A stretch of DNA of 7,994 bases from Candidatus Altarchaeum sp. CG2_30_32_3053 (GTDB taxonomy: Archaea > Altiarchaeota > Altiarchaeia > Altiarchaeales > Altiarchaeaceae). A model generated the notes under the pieces. That model did no database searches. It was not told the origin of the DNA and worked only from the letters and a program-made list of their open reading frames with translations. Location: positions 1-7,994 of the forward strand of contig MNZY01000163.1 of the NCBI GenBank assembly GCA_001873845.1. The letters run 5' to 3'. Every line of letters begins with the position of its first letter. Position 1 is the first letter of the stretch. This document shows, piece after piece, positions 5,706 through 7,994 of this stretch. The position numbers and the translations under genes were made by a program.

Positions 5706-6323
5706 TTAGTCCGTCAAAATTTTTACATTTCTGCCTTCAACATTTATTTTGTTTTCCGAAAATAATTTTATTGCCTCAACAAATGCCTCTTGCTCTAAAT
5801 TTTGAACCTTTTCTTTTAATGTGTTTTCATTGTCTGTGTCATCAACCTCGCATGTTTTTTGAATTATTATCGGACCTCCGTCAACACTTTCATCAGCAAA
5901 ATGTAAAGTGCATCCTGTAATTTTACATCCATAATCAAGAACCGCTTTATGAACATTTTTGTCCATTCCGCCGGCAAATGCGGGAAGTAAAGAAGGGTGG
6001 ATATTCATTATTTTAAATTTGTAAGCGTCAATAAATTTTTTGCTTAAAATTTTCATATATCCGATAAGCAAAATCAGTTCAATATTCCTTTTCTTCAATT
6101 CTGTAATTATTTTTTCATCATACTCTTCTCTGCTCATTCCCGCGGAATCTATGAACATGCTTTCAATTCCGTTATTTCTAGCCCTTTCAAGTGCATACGC
6201 ATCCCTCCTGCTGCTGAGCAAAATTTTAATCTCTGCATCTAAATTTCCATGCTCTATTGCATCAATTATTCCCTGCATATCAGTTGCTCTTGTTGATGCA
6301 AGAACAGCAATTTTTAGTGCCAT
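5706..6323 (-). CDS. purN: Phosphoribosylglycinamide formyltransferase, folate-dependent
   Basis: PurN transfers a formyl group from 10-formyltetrahydrofolate to GAR, the third step of de novo purine synthesis. The 205-aa length is typical. The N-terminal nucleotide-binding strand and loop read IAVLASTRATDMQGIID (5-21), where many bacterial enzymes have SGxGSNLQ. The active-site block NIHPSLLPAF (107-116) supplies Asn107 and His109, and ESVDGGPIIIQ (145-155) supplies Asp148. These match the Asn, His and Asp catalytic residues of E. coli PurN. The ITGCTLHF element (135-142) is also characteristic. It is separated from purQ-purC by over 3.9 kb and diverges from dtdA, so purine genes form at least two transcription units here. 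ATG at 6323, no Shine-Dalgarno. Confidence 0.95.
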   Translation of the reverse strand: MALKIAVLASTRATDMQGIIDAIEHGNLDAEIKILLSSRRDAYALERARNNGIESMFIDSAGMSREEYDEKIITELKKRNIELILLIGYMKILSKKFIDAYKFKIMNIHPSLLPAFAGGMDKNVHKAVLDYGCKITGCTLHFADESVDGGPIIIQKTCEVDDTDNENTLKEKVQNLEQEAFVEAIKLFSENKINVEGRNVKILTD

Positions 6324-6341
6324 AACTTTGTATTATTTAAA

Positions 6342-6353
6342 GGTATAAATAAT
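6342..6353 (-). promoter_or_regulatory. Candidate TATA box for purN
   Basis: Read on the minus strand, ATTATTTATACC lies about 20-30 bp upstream of the purN ATG. The TTTATA core resembles the archaeal TATA box at a distance that would start transcription at or close to the start codon. It is adjacent to, but outside, the tandem repeat in the same gap. The assignment is by motif and spacing only. Confidence 0.35.
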
Positions 6354-6359
6354 TATTTA

Positions 6360-6446
6360 AGTAATGAAAAATTAAATAAATAAAGTAATGAAAAATTAAA
6401 TAAAAGTAATGAAAAATTAAATAAAAGTAATGAAAAATTAAATAAA
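6360..6446. repeat. 21-bp tandem repeat, four copies, between purN and dtdA
   Basis: Four copies of a unit beginning AGTAATGAAAAATTAAAT start at 6360, 6384, 6405 and 6426. The first has three extra bases (TAA) at its end; the others are exactly 21 bp and identical. The array fills most of the divergent promoter region. Its last copy places TTAAATAAATAAA about 17-28 bp before the dtdA ATG, where a TATA box is expected. Each unit contains ATGAAAAATTAA, a trivial three-codon frame and not a gene. Confidence 0.95.
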
Positions 6447-6465
6447 TAAAAACAATAAATTCAAA

Positions 6466-7254
6466 ATGTCAAAAATAGTCCTTTATTCGCATCAGGACAT
6501 CGCAGGAGAAAATATATCAAAATTTTTAGATAAGGGCATCAACATTATTTTTGGAATTGATGAAAAGGTCATAAATTTAAACGACTTGCCTGCTAAAATT
6601 TACGATATCGTTAATGATAAAATTGACTTAATAATCGTTGCATCCCGGCACAAATCCGAATCAAAAAAGCAAACGCTTTGCGTTCATTCTCCAGGAAATT
6701 TCAGCGATGCAAAACTCGGAGGGGATGAAAAATGTCTTTCAATTGCACCTGCATTGTCCATAAGAGAAGCACTTATTGAATTTAAAAAACAACGGGAACA
6801 ACGGCAAAATCTTTCAAAATATGATGTAACACTTGAAGTTACCCATCACGGACCAACATTAAATTTTCCAATTGTATTTGTTGAGGTCGGAAGCTGTGAA
6901 GATTCGTGGAACGATTTAAATGCCTGTGAAGCAGCAGGCAAGGTAATAAAAAGGATGTGTGATATTGATATAAATTTAAATAAAAAAAATAAAAAAAATA
7001 TAAAGGTTGCGATAGGCATCGGTGGAAATCATTATGCGAGCAAATTTACAAAAATTTTGCTAAACAAAGACATCGCTTTCGGACACATAATGCCTAAGTA
7101 TAATTTCAATGAAGAAATGATTGAAGAAATGATTTCTAAAACAATTCCGAAACCGGAAATTACATTGATTGACTGGAACGGATTAAACGGCGAACAGAGA
7201 AACAATACAATAAAAAGGTTAGAACAGGCAAATTTAGAGTGGAGAAAGGTCTGA
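6466..7254 (+). CDS. dtdA: D-aminoacyl-tRNA deacylase, archaeal/plant type
   Basis: DtdA (the DTD2/GEK1 family) is a metal-dependent enzyme that hydrolyses D-aminoacyl-tRNA, recycling tRNA and keeping D-amino acids out of proteins. The 262-aa length is close to the family norm. Typical blocks are IVLYSHQDIAGENI (4-17), CVHSPGNF (72-79), LEVTHHGPT (123-131), VEVGSCEDSWND (139-150), VAIGIGGNHYASKFT (181-195) and FGHIMPKYNF (205-214). The conserved histidines in these blocks are likely metal or catalytic residues. A lysine/asparagine-rich patch (172-179) before the GIGGNHY block reflects the AT-rich coding. It diverges from purN and converges on the macro-domain gene with a 33-bp gap. ATG at 6466 matches the family start; no Shine-Dalgarno. 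Confidence 0.93.
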   Translation: MSKIVLYSHQDIAGENISKFLDKGINIIFGIDEKVINLNDLPAKIYDIVNDKIDLIIVASRHKSESKKQTLCVHSPGNFSDAKLGGDEKCLSIAPALSIREALIEFKKQREQRQNLSKYDVTLEVTHHGPTLNFPIVFVEVGSCEDSWNDLNACEAAGKVIKRMCDIDINLNKKNKKNIKVAIGIGGNHYASKFTKILLNKDIAFGHIMPKYNFNEEMIEEMISKTIPKPEITLIDWNGLNGEQRNNTIKRLEQANLEWRKV

Positions 7255-7287
7255 AATGCAATTCTATAGTAATAAACGGTCTAAATT

Positions 7288-7824
7288 CTAAATTTTTAAA
7301 TTTTTAAATTCTTTATCAAAAATATTATATGTTTCACCATCATAAAGCACAACGAAAATTTCTCTTAAATCTGTATCCTTGGTTTTAACATATTTGGCAA
7401 TTGTATTTAGCATTATTTTTGCACATTTGTCTTTCGGAAAGCGATAAATTCCTGTGCTGATTGCCGGAAATGCCATGCTTTTTAAATTTTTACTGTTGGC
7501 TAAATTTAAACAACATAAGATTGCCTTTTTTAGCTTTTTATCTTCATCTCCCTCACCATAAATTGGCCCTGGTGTGTGAATAACAAAATTTGCCTTTAAA
7601 TTTCCCCCTGTTGTTATTACTGCTTTTCCTGTTTCGCAAAATCCAAATTTGTTGCTTTCTTCCTGAATTACATATCCTCCTTTTTTTACAATTGCTAGTG
7701 CGACTCCTCCACCATGCTGTAATTCGTTATTTGCAGCATTTACAATTGCGTCGACATTCCTATCAGTAATGTCTCCTTGCATTATTTCAATCGTTGTATT
7801 TCTTATCTTTACTTTATTTACCAT
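7288..7824 (-). CDS. Macro-domain protein (ADP-ribose binding/hydrolysis)
   Basis: Macro domains bind ADP-ribose and related metabolites; family members remove ADP-ribose from proteins or nucleic acids or hydrolyse O-acetyl-ADP-ribose and ADP-ribose-1''-phosphate. The 178-aa product is a single complete domain: QGDITDRNVDAIVNAANNEL (16-35) with the adenine-contacting Asp, HGGGVALAI (37-45), VIHTPGPIYG (81-90), and the distal-ribose/phosphate loop FPAISTGIYRFP (119-130). The order and the GGGVA element resemble the AF1521/YmdB-like group. Whether it is a hydrolase or a reader cannot be decided from sequence. ATG at 7824; directly upstream on its strand lies a long tandem repeat whose AAGGT element sits a few bases before the ATG. 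It converges on dtdA. Confidence 0.93.
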   Translation of the reverse strand: MVNKVKIRNTTIEIMQGDITDRNVDAIVNAANNELQHGGGVALAIVKKGGYVIQEESNKFGFCETGKAVITTGGNLKANFVIHTPGPIYGEGDEDKKLKKAILCCLNLANSKNLKSMAFPAISTGIYRFPKDKCAKIMLNTIAKYVKTKDTDLREIFVVLYDGETYNIFDKEFKNLKI

Positions 7825-7990
7825 ATTTACCTTATTTGCTCTTATTTACCTTATTTACTCATATTTACCTTATTTACCTTATTTGCTCTTATTTACCTTA
7901 TTTACCTTATTTGCTCTTATTTACCTTATTTGCCTTATTTGCTCTTATTTACCTTATTTACCTTATTTGCTCTTATTTACCTTATTTGCC
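7823..7990. repeat. Hierarchical tandem repeat (9/10-bp units; 28-bp and 56-bp super-units) upstream of macro-domain gene
   Basis: Units TTATTTACC or TTATTTGCC (9 bp) and TTATTTGCTC (10 bp) run without interruption to the end of the window. From 7879 the pattern is a regular 28-bp super-unit (GCTC, ACC, then ACC or GCC ending). The last unit alternates strictly: ACC at 7879-7906, GCC at 7907-7934, ACC at 7935-7962, GCC at 7963-7990, giving a 56-bp higher-order period. The proximal part (7823-7878) is less regular, including ATATTTACC and TTATTTACTC variants. The array touches the macro-gene start codon and probably continues past the right edge. Confidence 0.95.
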
Positions 7991-7994
7991 TTAA

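Noticed and set aside
6360..6446. CRISPR-like array
   Set aside because: The units are directly contiguous with no unique spacers; this is a simple tandem repeat. The same applies to the other arrays in the window.
7794..7994. Open plus-strand frame encoding a Leu/Tyr-rich 'membrane' peptide across the terminal repeat
   Set aside because: It is a by-product of stop-free tandem units with no independent start signal; the DNA repeat explains the sequence and the true macro gene overlaps on the other strand.

Overview
This is an AT-rich window that most likely comes from an archaeon. It carries an archaeal-type exosome subunit gene (rrp42), an archaeal/plant-type D-aminoacyl-tRNA deacylase (dtdA) and a PIN-domain remnant. 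Its starts lack convincing Shine-Dalgarno sequences. De novo purine synthesis genes make a minimal DPANN parasite less likely. An Altiarchaeota-like or other AT-rich euryarchaeal lineage is a guess, and the sequence alone does not fix the taxon.

Layout: bases 1-4419 hold one long minus-strand run, read right to left. It starts with a DUF4178-like soluble protein (3883-4419) and a small three-helix membrane protein resembling the start of DUF1616 proteins (3393-3707). Next come rrp42 (2417-3226), a 102-aa protein (2089-2397) and an overlapping, broken PIN-domain gene (1929-2102). The run ends with purQ (994-1788) and purC (89-961). On the plus strand lies a secreted, C-terminally anchored protein of unknown function (4531-5502), convergent with purN (5706-6323, minus). 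purN is divergent from dtdA (6466-7254, plus), which converges on a macro-domain gene (7288-7824, minus).

Three genes (purQ, purC, purN) belong to IMP biosynthesis but occupy two separate loci. dtdA (removal of D-amino acids from tRNA), the macro domain (ADP-ribose chemistry) and rrp42 (RNA decay) are housekeeping or quality-control genes. The 102-aa gene plus the PIN remnant looks like the relic of a two-gene toxin-antitoxin-like module placed directly behind rrp42.

The most unusual feature is between the genes. Most of the larger intergenic gaps carry a tandem repeat private to that gap: a 25-bp unit at 1-67, 20/14-bp units at 3270-3397, a 41-bp period at 3768-3848, a 21-bp unit at 6360-6446, and a hierarchical 9/10-, 28- and 56-bp array at 7823-7990. 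The palindromic hexamer AAATTT is also dense across coding and non-coding DNA, but looks sparse over the rrp42/102-aa block. No tRNA, rRNA, CRISPR array or intact transposase was seen.
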